In this document: piece after piece, positions 1 through 7,181 of the stretch
How the letters are laid out: each line of letters opens with the position of its first letter
How positions within the stretch are numbered: position 1 is the first letter of the stretch
Assembly: GCA_023231165.1 (NCBI GenBank)
Contig: JALNVY010000085.1
Span: forward strand, 1-9,524
Direction of reading: 5' to 3'
From: Syntrophales bacterium
GTDB lineage: Bacteria; Desulfobacterota; Syntrophia; Syntrophales; UBA8958
DNA length: 9,524 nucleotides
The notes under the pieces: model-generated
The model's database searches: none
Told to the model about the DNA's origin: nothing
The model's input: the letters and a program-made list of their open reading frames with translations, nothing else
Position numbers and translations under genes: made by a program

Positions 1-1
1 C

Positions 2-1915
2 ATTGATCCCAAGAAGCGTCCCTTCGTCATCGTTGATCCCCGCGCGGGGCACGGGCCGGGGATCGGCGGTTCCAAACAGGAATCCCAGATAGGCGTTGCC
101 TTACAAGCTGGTCACCCAACCTATTTTGTCATGTTCTTCCCCAAACCGGAACCGGGGCAAACCCTGAGCGATGTCGGCCATGCCGAGGCCCTGTTTCTCC
201 GGGAAGTCACCCGCCTGCATCCGGAGGCAGAGAAACCATGCGTCATGGGAAACTGCCAGGCCGGCTGGGCCCTTGCCGCCCTTGCCGCTGTTGAGCCGGA
301 TATTATGGGAACAATTATCTTGAACGGCGCCCCCATGTCCTACTGGGCGGGATACAAGAACAAAAACCCCATGCGCTACTCAGGAGGCCTTCTGGGCGGC
401 AAGTGGCTCACCACCATGACCTGTGATCTGGGTAACGGCATATTCGACGGTTCCTATCTCGTTCAGAATTTCGAGAATCTCAATCCGGCTAATACCCTTT
501 TTGCTAAGGAGTACAACCTTTACGCCAATATAGATACGGAGGCGGAGCGCTATCTCCATTTCGAGGAGTGGTGGAGCGGCTTCTTCCTGATGAACGCCGA
601 GGAGATCGATGCCATCGTGACCAATCTTTTCATCGGGAATAAATTGGCTAAAGGCGGGATTATCACCCCTGACGGCCGACGCGTCAACCTGAAGAATATC
701 AAGTGTCCCATTGTCATCTTCGCCTCTTTTGGCGACAACATTACCCCTCCTCAGCAGGCCCTCAACTGGATCGTTGACGTTTACGGAACCGATGAGGCCA
801 TCTTGAAGAATGGTCAGGTGATCATCTACACTCTCCACCCCGATGTGGGCCACCTGGGGATCTTTGTGGGCACTTCCGCTGCCAAGAAGCAGCACACCGA
901 GTTTGTCACGACCCTGGACATGATCGATGGCCTGCCGCCGGGACTTTATGAAATGATCATTGAGAAGAAGAATCCCTTTACGGAACACGGGGAACTGATC
1001 CATGGTGACTATACAGCCCGGTTTGAGATGCGGAAGATTGCCAACATTATGGACCTCAATGATAGTCATCGAGATGATGATTACTTTGCCTCCGTGGCGG
1101 AGGTCTCCGATGTCAATGATGAGTTGTACAGAACCTTTCTCCAGCCCTGGGTACGGATGATGACGACGGAAAAGAGCGCGGAGATGCTGCGCTGGCTCAA
1201 TAAGAGTCGCAGGAAATATTACCTCTTTTCCGAGCAGGTGAATCCCCTCATGGCGACCTTCAAGATCTGGGCGGACTGGATCCGGAAGAACCGCAAACCC
1301 GTGCAGGACAATAACTACTTCCTGACCATGGAAAGAGACATGGCTCAAACGATCGAGGATCGTCTCAATGGTTATCGTGATTCGCGGGACGATCGTTACC
1401 GTAATATGTTCAAGGCTATGTACGGGCCGCTGGGATTTGCGCAGCTCTTTCCGGGCAAGAAAGCCCAGATAATGGAAGAGGAAAATAAGGCGCAGGAGGC
1501 AGCGATCCATGCGGAAATTGAGCGTCTGAAAAACGAGATGGACAAGGGCGGTTTCCATGAAGCCCTGATCCGCCTCATTATGGCCAGCATGATTCATATA
1601 GGGGCAATAGACTACCGTTCCAGTCTCATCGCTAAACAGCTTAAGAAGCGTTACCAGGAAGAAGAAATCAAACCGGCGGTTTTCAAGAAAATGCTCTGGG
1701 AACAGTATTTTATGCTCCTGATTGACGAAGACCGGGCGATTGCGTCCCTGGCAAAGCTCCTGCCGACAAAGGAAGAACGTGAAGAGGCTGTAAAGCTGAC
1801 CATGGAGGTCATGATGATCAGCGATGCCCAGATAGATCCCAGCAGCAGCCTCGCTGCCAAGGTGGCCAAGGCCCTTGGCCTTGATATCAAGAAATTATTT
1901 GACACTGTTTCCTGA
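2..1915 (+). CDS. DUF3141-family alpha/beta-hydrolase (PHA-synthase-like), 5' end cut by window edge
   Basis: The frame is open from the left edge, so the 637 visible residues lack the N-terminus; the first in-frame ATG at 131 is not the true start, because the 43 codons before it carry family-like sequence (VDPRAGHGPGIGG). Members run to roughly 750-800 residues from memory, so about 100-150 are missing. Visible landmarks, numbered from position 2: nucleophile elbow GNCQAGW with Cys85 (codon 254-256), probable acid Asp245 in FASFGDN, and probable base His284 in DVGHLGIF. A Cys nucleophile with this layout resembles polyhydroxyalkanoate synthases and related acyl-transferring hydrolases. The last 300 or so residues are charged and helical, with an acidic end resembling TerB-like helical domains (weak impression). 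No signal peptide can be judged. A 219-bp gap separates it from the lipid transporter downstream, so co-transcription is uncertain. The substrate is unknown; polymer or acyl-thioester chemistry is inference. Confidence 0.85.
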   Translation: MDPKKRPFVIVDPRAGHGPGIGGSKQESQIGVALQAGHPTYFVMFFPKPEPGQTLSDVGHAEALFLREVTRLHPEAEKPCVMGNCQAGWALAALAAVEPDIMGTIILNGAPMSYWAGYKNKNPMRYSGGLLGGKWLTTMTCDLGNGIFDGSYLVQNFENLNPANTLFAKEYNLYANIDTEAERYLHFEEWWSGFFLMNAEEIDAIVTNLFIGNKLAKGGIITPDGRRVNLKNIKCPIVIFASFGDNITPPQQALNWIVDVYGTDEAILKNGQVIIYTLHPDVGHLGIFVGTSAAKKQHTEFVTTLDMIDGLPPGLYEMIIEKKNPFTEHGELIHGDYTARFEMRKIANIMDLNDSHRDDDYFASVAEVSDVNDELYRTFLQPWVRMMTTEKSAEMLRWLNKSRRKYYLFSEQVNPLMATFKIWADWIRKNRKPVQDNNYFLTMERDMAQTIEDRLNGYRDSRDDRYRNMFKAMYGPLGFAQLFPGKKAQIMEEENKAQEAAIHAEIERLKNEMDKGGFHEALIRLIMASMIHIGAIDYRSSLIAKQLKKRYQEEEIKPAVFKKMLWEQYFMLLIDEDRAIASLAKLLPTKEEREEAVKLTMEVMMISDAQIDPSSSLAAKVAKALGLDIKKLFDTVS

Positions 1916-2085
1916 ATCAAAGGGCTGAAAGAACAATTATTTATCCCTCCCATTCAAGGAAACGAGATTGGGCGTGAAAAAATTTATATCTCTTAGCGTG
2001 ATATTCCCTGCAGCTTGCTGTGTTCAGAGAATCTGTATTCCAGAGATACCGATCAGATAGCTGCGGGGAGGTTCATTATCTTTCT

Positions 2086-2134
2086 GCCCCTCTTCAAGGG
2101 GAAGGTTAGGGTGGGGATGGGGTTCCCCTTTAAA
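2086..2134. repeat. GC-skewed hairpin repeat in the mlaE leader
   Basis: CCCCT (2087-2091) pairs with AGGGG (2097-2101) across a 5-nt loop. The second arm and its neighbours (TTCAAGGGGAA, about 2093-2103) can instead pair with TTCCCCTTTAA (2123-2133), so two mutually exclusive hairpins are possible. The strongly purine-skewed core (AGGGTGGGGATGGGG) is of the kind seen in short dispersed intergenic repeats of many bacteria. It is open in the permease frame and gives an un-protein-like LPLFKGKVRVGMGFP, which argues that it is leader rather than coding sequence. Dispersal in the genome cannot be seen from one copy. Confidence 0.5.
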
Positions 2135-3271
2135 ATGCAAGTTAACGAGAGCATGCTCTCCTTCATCCGTCCTGACAAAGGTACGCTCCTAATCGTCCTC
2201 CGGGGGAAATGGCGGGCCGGGGAAAGACTGCCTCATGTCTCGGAAGTATTCCGACAAATTGAACAGGATCCGGCGACGAAAAACGCTGTCTTTGAATGCT
2301 CCGGTCTGGCCGGCTGGAGCAGCGTCCTGATTACCTTCCTCATCAATATCATTGACTACGGCCAACAGCGGGATGTCTCTGTGGATCGGGGAGGTCTTCC
2401 CTCGGGAGTTCAGGGACTTCTGAAGCTGGCTTATGCAGTTCCGGAGCGGGCCGGGGCCAGGCGTGAAAAGGTCCGGACGCCCATCCTGGAGCAGATAGGT
2501 CAGGAAGTTTACGCCTTCTGGCAGGGGACCCAGGAAGTCTTCGCCTTTATCGGCGCGGCGACCATGGCCTTCGGAAAGTTGCTCAGGGGTCAGGCCCACT
2601 TCCGCCGTCGCGATCTGTTTGTCGCCATGCAGGAATGCGTGATTCAGGCCCTCCCTATTGTCTCGCTGATCAGTCTGCTGGTCGGTCTCATCCTCGCCTT
2701 TGTCGGAGCTATCCAGTTGAGCATGTTCGGCGCCCAGATCTATATCGCCAATCTGGTCGGGATCGGTATCTTCCGGGAGATGGGGGCGATCATGACAGGG
2801 GTGATCATGGCCGGGCGGACGGGGGCGGCCTTCGCCGCCCAGCTTGGAACCATGCAGACAAATGAAGAAATCGACGCCCTCAAGACCATGGGCATTCCGC
2901 CGATGGAATTTCTCGTCCTGCCGAGAATGATCGCCCTGGCCGTGATGATGCCCCTCCTGTGCCTCTATGCCGATTTCATGGGCGTCCTCGGGGGGCTTAT
3001 CGTGGGAGTGACAGTGCTGGATCTGAATTCCATGGCCTACTACAATCAGACAACGGATGCTATCAGGCTCAACGATATGTGGGTCGGCCTGTTTATGAGC
3101 GGCGTTTTTGGCATTCTTATTGCGGTTACAGGATGCCTCCGGGGGCTTCAGTGCGAACGGAGCGCTTCCGCTGTCGGGGAGGCTACTACTTCTGCGGTGG
3201 TGACGGGGATCGTGAGCATTGTGATTGCTACGGCTATTATAACCGTTTTGTGCAATGTCTTGGGAATCTGA
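2135..3271 (+). CDS. mlaE: MlaE-family ABC transporter permease with fused N-terminal STAS domain
   Basis: This is the inner-membrane permease of an MCE/Mla lipid transporter. With ATG 2135 it has 378 residues, against about 260 for E. coli MlaE. Residues 10-105 form a STAS-like, MlaB-type domain (LLIVLRGKW, then AVFECSGLAGWSSVLITFL). Residues 120-378 are the MlaE domain with several hydrophobic helices and the family hallmark REMGAIMTGVIMAGRTGAAF (214-233), followed by QLGTMQTNEEIDALKTMGI (236-254). The frame stays open upstream to a TTG at 2015, but that extension translates a hairpin repeat and is probably untranslated; ATG 2117 and ATG 2153 are other possible starts, and no start has an ideal ribosome site. 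It lies 43 bp before the ATPase gene, its expected partner. In E. coli the STAS protein MlaB is separate and binds the ATPase; here that role is probably fused in cis (inference). Confidence 0.93.
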   Translation: MQVNESMLSFIRPDKGTLLIVLRGKWRAGERLPHVSEVFRQIEQDPATKNAVFECSGLAGWSSVLITFLINIIDYGQQRDVSVDRGGLPSGVQGLLKLAYAVPERAGARREKVRTPILEQIGQEVYAFWQGTQEVFAFIGAATMAFGKLLRGQAHFRRRDLFVAMQECVIQALPIVSLISLLVGLILAFVGAIQLSMFGAQIYIANLVGIGIFREMGAIMTGVIMAGRTGAAFAAQLGTMQTNEEIDALKTMGIPPMEFLVLPRMIALAVMMPLLCLYADFMGVLGGLIVGVTVLDLNSMAYYNQTTDAIRLNDMWVGLFMSGVFGILIAVTGCLRGLQCERSASAVGEATTSAVVTGIVSIVIATAIITVLCNVLGI

Positions 3272-3314
3272 CAATCTCATTTTATGACGACTATTTGTGA
3301 GTGTACCTGTATAT

Positions 3315-4115
3315 ATGCCGACAAACGGTAACAAAAAACCACACATAGTGGTTGAAGATCTGACGATGGCCTTTGGGGATTTCGTTCTCCAGCGGGATCT
3401 GAACTTCACCATTTACACCGGCGACGTCTTCATCATCATGGGGGGGAGCGGCTGCGGAAAAAGCACCCTCCTCAAGCATCTCATCGGCCTCAATAATCCG
3501 GCCAAGGGGTCGATACTTTTCAATGGCGTTGATTACTGGCGGGCGGAACCGCAGCAGCGGGAGGAGATTACCCGTGGTTTCGGCGTCCTCTATCAGAGCG
3601 GCGCCCTGTGGAGCTCCATGACCCTGGCGGAAAATATCGCCCTGTCCCTGGAGGAATATACGGATCTTTCGCCTCAGGATATCGGCGAAATTGTCTCCCT
3701 GAAGCTGGCACTCGTGGGGCTGAAAGGGTTCGAGGACTATTATCCTGCCCAGATAAGCGGGGGCATGATGAAGCGGGCGGGACTGGCCCGGGCGATGGCC
3801 ATGGACCCGGAGATCCTCTTTTTCGACGAGCCGTCGGCAGGATTGGACCCGATAAGTTCACGTCTTCTCGATGATTTGATCCTACAGCTTCGTGACAGTC
3901 TGGGAACAACTTTCGTCGTGGTGACCCATGAACTGGCAAGCATTTTTACTATTGGCAACAACTCCGTATTTCTCGACGCGTCGGCGAAGACCATGATTGC
4001 CTCCGGCGATCCGAAGCTGCTGCTGAAGGAGCGTACCAACAACGTCGTCCATAGCTTTCTGACACGAGGAGGGGAGTTTACCGAGAAGACCTTTATTGAA
4101 TCGGATAGGTGTTGA
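3315..4115 (+). CDS. mlaF: MlaF-family ABC transporter ATP-binding protein
   Basis: This cytoplasmic ATPase powers lipid movement through the MlaE-type permease encoded just upstream. With ATG 3315 it has 266 residues, close to E. coli MlaF. All nucleotide-binding motifs are intact: Walker A GGSGCGKST (43-51), Q-loop Gln94 in YQSGALW, signature ISGGMMKRAGLARAM (147-161), Walker B EILFFDEP (166-173) with catalytic Glu172, D-loop SAGLDP (174-179) and H-loop His205 in VVVTHE. The QSGALW stretch and the SGGM-x-(K/R)RA signature are typical of the MlaF branch rather than of general ABC importers. GTG 3297, six codons upstream, is an alternative start; neither has a strong ribosome site, so translation may be coupled to the permease gene. 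The C-terminal tail (about 235-266) is short and polar. Confidence 0.95.
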   Translation: MPTNGNKKPHIVVEDLTMAFGDFVLQRDLNFTIYTGDVFIIMGGSGCGKSTLLKHLIGLNNPAKGSILFNGVDYWRAEPQQREEITRGFGVLYQSGALWSSMTLAENIALSLEEYTDLSPQDIGEIVSLKLALVGLKGFEDYYPAQISGGMMKRAGLARAMAMDPEILFFDEPSAGLDPISSRLLDDLILQLRDSLGTTFVVVTHELASIFTIGNNSVFLDASAKTMIASGDPKLLLKERTNNVVHSFLTRGGEFTEKTFIESDRC

Positions 4116-4157
4116 TTCAAAGAGTTAAAAAAAGGACCATAGTCAGGGGAGCAATCC

Positions 4158-5162
4158 ATGAGCAAACAGGCCAGTATGAAAATGATCGGCGTCTTTGTCG
4201 TCGGAGCGGTGGTTTTGCTGACGGCGGCTGTTGTCATTTTTTCCTCCGGGCAGTTTTTTAAGAAGCAGCAGAACTTCTATGCCCTCTACTTTGATGAATC
4301 CGTCCGGGGCCTTAACACGGGGGCCCCCGTGTATTTCAAAGGTGTGAAGGTCGGCGCTGTCACCGACGTCCGGCTCTATTATAAACCAGAGATTGAGGCG
4401 CTCCATAGCGCCGTGGTCATCGAGCTTGACCCGAGTCGGGTCATTAATCTCGGCACCGGTAGGAAGGAAACCGCTGAAGCGGGAGACATTAAGTACCTGG
4501 TGGAAAAAAAGGGTCTGAAAGGACAGTTGGATATCCAGAGCCTGGTGACCGGCCTGTTGGTTATCACCCTCGATTTTTATCCCGATAAACCCATGGATCT
4601 CCATAATTACATGAAACAATATGAGGAGATCCCGACGATACCGACGCAATTTGAGCAGCTTACCAAGGCCTTGCAAGATCTCCCGCTTAAGGACATGGTG
4701 CAGAAACTGGACAAAATAATCTCGGGCATCGAAGGCCTTGTCAATTCCAAAGATGCGAAGGAAGGCGTCAAGTCCCTTGCCAAGACGGCTAAAGAGGCCG
4801 AGGGGCTTATAAAAAAGATGAACGAGCAGATTGGTCCGGCCATAACTGATCTGCGGGCGACCTCCGAGGCGGCCCGGGGAACCTTCCGGCAGGCGGAAAA
4901 GACCCTCGCCATGAATGAAGGGGTTCCCGGTCAAATAGCGGCGAAGGCCAAGGATACCCTTGATCAGGCGAAGGGGACGCTGAAAAAAATGGACGATAGC
5001 CTTGCCGCCCTGAATCGTTTTACCCAGGAGAATACAGAGGTTTCATTCCAGTTGGAAGACACCCTCCGGGAATTTTCCAATATCGCCCGGTCTCTGCGGG
5101 CGCTAACCGATTATCTGGAACGCCATCCCGAGGCGCTCCTGAAGGGAAAGAAGGGACCTTAA
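4158..5162 (+). CDS. mlaD: MlaD-family MCE-domain lipid-binding protein
   Basis: This is the periplasmic, inner-membrane-anchored MCE subunit that carries lipid to or from the MlaE/MlaF core. It has 334 residues. A signal anchor spans about 9-29 (IGVFVVGAVVLLTAAVVIF), and one MCE domain covers about 38-145, beginning YALYFDESVRGLNTGAPVYF and containing KGVKVGAV. The DIQSLVTGLLVITLDF stretch (125-140) includes the hydrophobic pore-loop region seen in this family. Residues 160-320 are charged and alanine-rich and probably helical or coiled coil, ending in LTDYLERHPEALLKGK, a tail I associate with PqiB-like MCE proteins. E. coli MlaD is only about 183 residues, so this protein has a much longer tail. 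The start is fixed by a good AGGGGAG site just upstream (4143-4149). It lies 42 bp after mlaF and 12 bp before the lipoprotein gene, so it belongs to the same operon. Confidence 0.94.
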   Translation: MSKQASMKMIGVFVVGAVVLLTAAVVIFSSGQFFKKQQNFYALYFDESVRGLNTGAPVYFKGVKVGAVTDVRLYYKPEIEALHSAVVIELDPSRVINLGTGRKETAEAGDIKYLVEKKGLKGQLDIQSLVTGLLVITLDFYPDKPMDLHNYMKQYEEIPTIPTQFEQLTKALQDLPLKDMVQKLDKIISGIEGLVNSKDAKEGVKSLAKTAKEAEGLIKKMNEQIGPAITDLRATSEAARGTFRQAEKTLAMNEGVPGQIAAKAKDTLDQAKGTLKKMDDSLAALNRFTQENTEVSFQLEDTLREFSNIARSLRALTDYLERHPEALLKGKKGP

Positions 5163-5174
5163 GGAGGAAAAGAC

Positions 5175-5777
5175 ATGAAAAAAGGAATGAACATCTTGAT
5201 ATTACTGTTTATATCGACGCTTATCATGGCCGGGTGCACGACGTCGCAACCGGCAAGGTTCTACACCCTGAATACAATCAGCAAGCCAGATAATGCTTCC
5301 TCGGCGGCGGTAGGAAAGGTTGAAATAATCGGTGTGGGACCGGTCTCCATTCCTGATAGCCTGGATCGCCCGCAGATCGTCACCCTTTCCGGGGGAAATG
5401 AGGTCATAATCGCGGAATTTGACCGCTGGTCCGGTTCCTGTCGTGATGAAATCGCCCGGGTGATAACGGAGAACCTGTCCGTACTGCTGCCATTGCAACG
5501 GGTTGTTTCCTATGCCTGGGGACGCAGGGTAAGTCTCAACAGCCAGATCACTGTTGATATTCTCCGTCTGGACGGGGTATTAGGGAAAACGGTGATCCTG
5601 AAGGCAAACTGGGCGATCCTGGAGGAAAGCGGGACAAAAACCATCCTGGTCAGAAGATCGGACATCTCCGAACCGGTCAACGGCGGTGACTATGCCAGTT
5701 TCGTAGCGGCCCTGAGTAGGGCCCTGGGGACGCTAAGCCGCGAGATCGCTGCGGCGGCGCAGTCTCCGAAGAAGTAA
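5175..5777 (+). CDS. pqiC: PqiC/ABC_trans_aux (DUF330) auxiliary lipoprotein
   Basis: This is a probable outer-membrane lipoprotein working with the MCE transporter encoded upstream; in the Pqi system PqiC docks the MCE protein at the outer membrane. The 200 residues start with a lipoprotein signal (LIMAGC, lipidated Cys21, then Thr22, which in enterobacterial rules does not retain the protein in the inner membrane). Family marks are ARFYTLN (27-33) just after the signal and DRPQIVTLSGGNEV (64-77) followed by FDRWS (82-86), matching the RPQIV...RW pattern of this family. The ribosome site AAGGAGG overlaps the stop codon of mlaD, so the two are tightly coupled. It is the last gene of the operon; no U-tract terminator follows on the plus strand. 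The C-terminus (AAAAQSPKK) is short and polar. The exact PqiC function is inferred from family and context. Confidence 0.9.
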   Translation: MKKGMNILILLFISTLIMAGCTTSQPARFYTLNTISKPDNASSAAVGKVEIIGVGPVSIPDSLDRPQIVTLSGGNEVIIAEFDRWSGSCRDEIARVITENLSVLLPLQRVVSYAWGRRVSLNSQITVDILRLDGVLGKTVILKANWAILEESGTKTILVRRSDISEPVNGGDYASFVAALSRALGTLSREIAAAAQSPKK

Positions 5778-5784
5778 TAAGTCC

Positions 5785-5836
5785 AAAAAAAACAAAGCCG
5801 CCTCTCCCGGCAGTAATTTCACCTGGAGAGGCGGCT
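5785..5836 (-). terminator. Rho-independent terminator for the minus-strand genes
   Basis: A perfect 12-bp inverted repeat, AGCCGCCTCTCC (5796-5807) and GGAGAGGCGGCT (5825-5836), flanks a 17-nt loop. On the minus strand the hairpin is followed at once by TTTGTTTTTTTT (complement of 5785-5796), a classic U-tract. On the plus strand the hairpin is followed by GATAAATAACG, with no U-run, so termination of the lipid-transport operon here would be weaker or need another mechanism. It lies about 90 bp downstream of the VWA-OmpA gene's stop codon. Confidence 0.85.
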
Positions 5837-5872
5837 GATAAATAACGATGACTCTGTCTGTCACTGATCTAT

Positions 5873-5897
5873 CGGCGGAGCTTTTGATACTCCACCG
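5873..5897 (-). other. Small hairpin in the 3' UTR of the VWA-OmpA gene
   Basis: CGGCGGAG (5873-5880) faces CTCCACCG (5890-5897) across a 9-nt loop; the eight-base arms have one imperfect position, a C opposite an A on the plus strand and a G-U wobble in the minus-strand RNA. It lies between the minus-strand stop codon (5927) and the main terminator. It has no U-tract, so it may be a 3' stabilising structure or chance. Confidence 0.3.
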
Positions 5898-5926
5898 CTA
5901 TGGATCAACGGATCAGCGATGCAAAA

Positions 5927-7060
5927 TCACTTGTTCTGCACCGGAACGAACTGAGCCCGGCGGTTCTTGGCCCAGTCTGCCTCGTTGTGCCCCGGATCCA
6001 GGGGCCGTTCGAAGCCGTAGCTGATCGCCTTCAACCGTTTTTCATCAACACCCAGCCCGACGAGATATTTCTTGGCTTCCATGGCCCGTCTTTCCCCAAG
6101 GGCCAAGTTGTATTCCGTAGAGCCTCTTTCGTCGCAATAACCCTCAACGGTCAGGGAGTAATCCTTGTTCTTGGTGAGCCAGTCGGCATGACCTTTCAGG
6201 ATTTCTCTGTCCGGGGTTCTGATCGCGGATTTGTCAAAATCAAAGTGGATATTTGCCAGTTCCAGAGCCACTGCCGGGGCCGCTGCTTCCGCTTTTGCCT
6301 CTTGTACCTGCTGTACGACCGGCGCGGCTGCTGCCTGCGGTGGGGGCGGGGTTGTGAGGAATACCTTTTCCACAAAAGCATCCATGGCCGCCTGAGTGGC
6401 TAAATCGTCGGCGTTAACGTCAAAGCCGCACTTGGCTTCCTGCCTGATTGCGTCGATCACTAAATTCGCCCTCGGGAACTTGCCTATCTGGATCGTGTAG
6501 ATGCAGACCCTGTCGCCATACTGCGCCTTTAATCTGGCTACGGCGGGGATGACCTTTGCGGGCTGGAGGTCGTCAACACCCGGTATGTTCTCGAAATCGC
6601 TGACGATAATGACGGCAGAATTCCCCGCTTTTCCCTGGAGGTCGATGGCGGCCCCGTCGATAGCCTTTTCCATCGGGGTAGGACCGCTGCCCCATTGCAA
6701 GGTTTTCATCCCCGCGATAAAGGCTGTTTTGTCAAAGGCAGTCATCCCGTAGAGAAGATGGCTCTTGTCGTTGTAGAAGTCTCGCAGCCCCGCCGTCAGT
6801 TTGATATCCGGAATCGTCGTAATCATTCTTTCGGTCACGTCTCTTGCCAGAGCTAATTCCGTTGTCTTGCCATAGGGGTCGTCCATCGAGGAAGACTTAT
6901 CGAAGAGGACGTCAAAATTATTTGCTTTCTGGATTAATTGACCTGATTTCAGTCGCCCGTCGAGGCTGTCGGGCGAAAAGGCCGCCTTTTGTGTCGCACA
7001 ACCTGCAAACAGCAAACATACAAAAACTACTAATAAAACCCGCAACCCGCTACTTTTCAT
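5927..7060 (-). CDS. Lipoprotein with VWA-like (MIDAS) domain fused to an OmpA/Pal peptidoglycan-binding domain
   Basis: The 377-residue protein starts with a lipoprotein signal (LLFAGC, Cys21, then Ala22) and is probably anchored in the outer membrane facing the periplasm. Residues about 48-235 look like a von Willebrand A fold: MIDAS motif DKSSS (Asp54, Ser56, Ser58), a candidate MIDAS Thr128 in GSGPTPM, and a core strand SAVIIVSDFEN with Asp155. A Pro/Ala-rich linker (237-265) leads to an OmpA C-terminal domain (about 268-377): IHFDFDKSAI, EGYCDERGSTEYNLALGERR with the diaminopimelate-binding Asp310 and an Arg at 324/325, and closing NRRAQF. The last part resembles Pal of the Tol-Pal system, but Pal has no VWA domain. 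The ribosome site AAGGAGG precedes ATG 7060. It appears to have its own promoter and ends at the strong terminator downstream. Binding of peptidoglycan is well supported by family; the VWA partner is unknown. Confidence 0.9.
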   Translation of the reverse strand: MKSSGLRVLLVVFVCLLFAGCATQKAAFSPDSLDGRLKSGQLIQKANNFDVLFDKSSSMDDPYGKTTELALARDVTERMITTIPDIKLTAGLRDFYNDKSHLLYGMTAFDKTAFIAGMKTLQWGSGPTPMEKAIDGAAIDLQGKAGNSAVIIVSDFENIPGVDDLQPAKVIPAVARLKAQYGDRVCIYTIQIGKFPRANLVIDAIRQEAKCGFDVNADDLATQAAMDAFVEKVFLTTPPPPQAAAAPVVQQVQEAKAEAAAPAVALELANIHFDFDKSAIRTPDREILKGHADWLTKNKDYSLTVEGYCDERGSTEYNLALGERRAMEAKKYLVGLGVDEKRLKAISYGFERPLDPGHNEADWAKNRRAQFVPVQNK

Positions 7061-7150
7061 AAACGTTTCCTCCTTATTAGTATGAAATTTAAAACTTCCT
7101 TGAATTATTCCTTTCGATTACCGTCCGGCCTTCCGCTATTCTTCAATAAT

Positions 7151-7179
7151 TTAATACCAGTAATTTTTTCAACCTTCAA
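7151..7179 (-). promoter_or_regulatory. Sigma-70-like promoter for the VWA-OmpA lipoprotein gene
   Basis: On the minus strand TTGAAG (complement of 7174-7179) is followed after exactly 17 nt by TATTAA (complement of 7151-7156). The first hexamer matches TTGACA at four of six bases and the second matches TATAAT at four of six. The start codon lies about 90 nt downstream of the -10 box, which leaves a leader of about 80 nt. The A/T-rich palindrome directly upstream occupies the place of an UP element. Confidence 0.5.
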
Positions 7180-7181
7180 GG

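Noticed and set aside
380..1597. 405-codon open frame on the minus strand
   Set aside because: It lies opposite the DUF3141 gene, whose protein has clear family motifs; the minus product is His/Leu/Ile-rich with no recognisable domain.
2015..2134. Longer N-terminus of the permease from TTG 2015
   Set aside because: The 40 extra residues translate a GC-skewed hairpin repeat and do not resemble a domain; MlaE proteins with STAS fusions begin near the sequence that starts at 2135.
2189..3412. 407-codon open frame on the minus strand across the permease gene
   Set aside because: Its product is rich in His, Asp and Gly without domain logic and it overlaps both mlaE and the start of mlaF; it is a codon-bias shadow.
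1913..4136. Similar sequences right after the stop codons at 1913 and 4113 (TCAAAG-like, 17 of 23 bases alike)
   Set aside because: The match is short, A-rich and imperfect; chance is the simpler explanation.
4143..4934. 263-codon minus-strand frame opposite mlaD
   Set aside because: The plus-strand MCE protein is unambiguous and sits in an operon; the minus frame has no recognisable domain.
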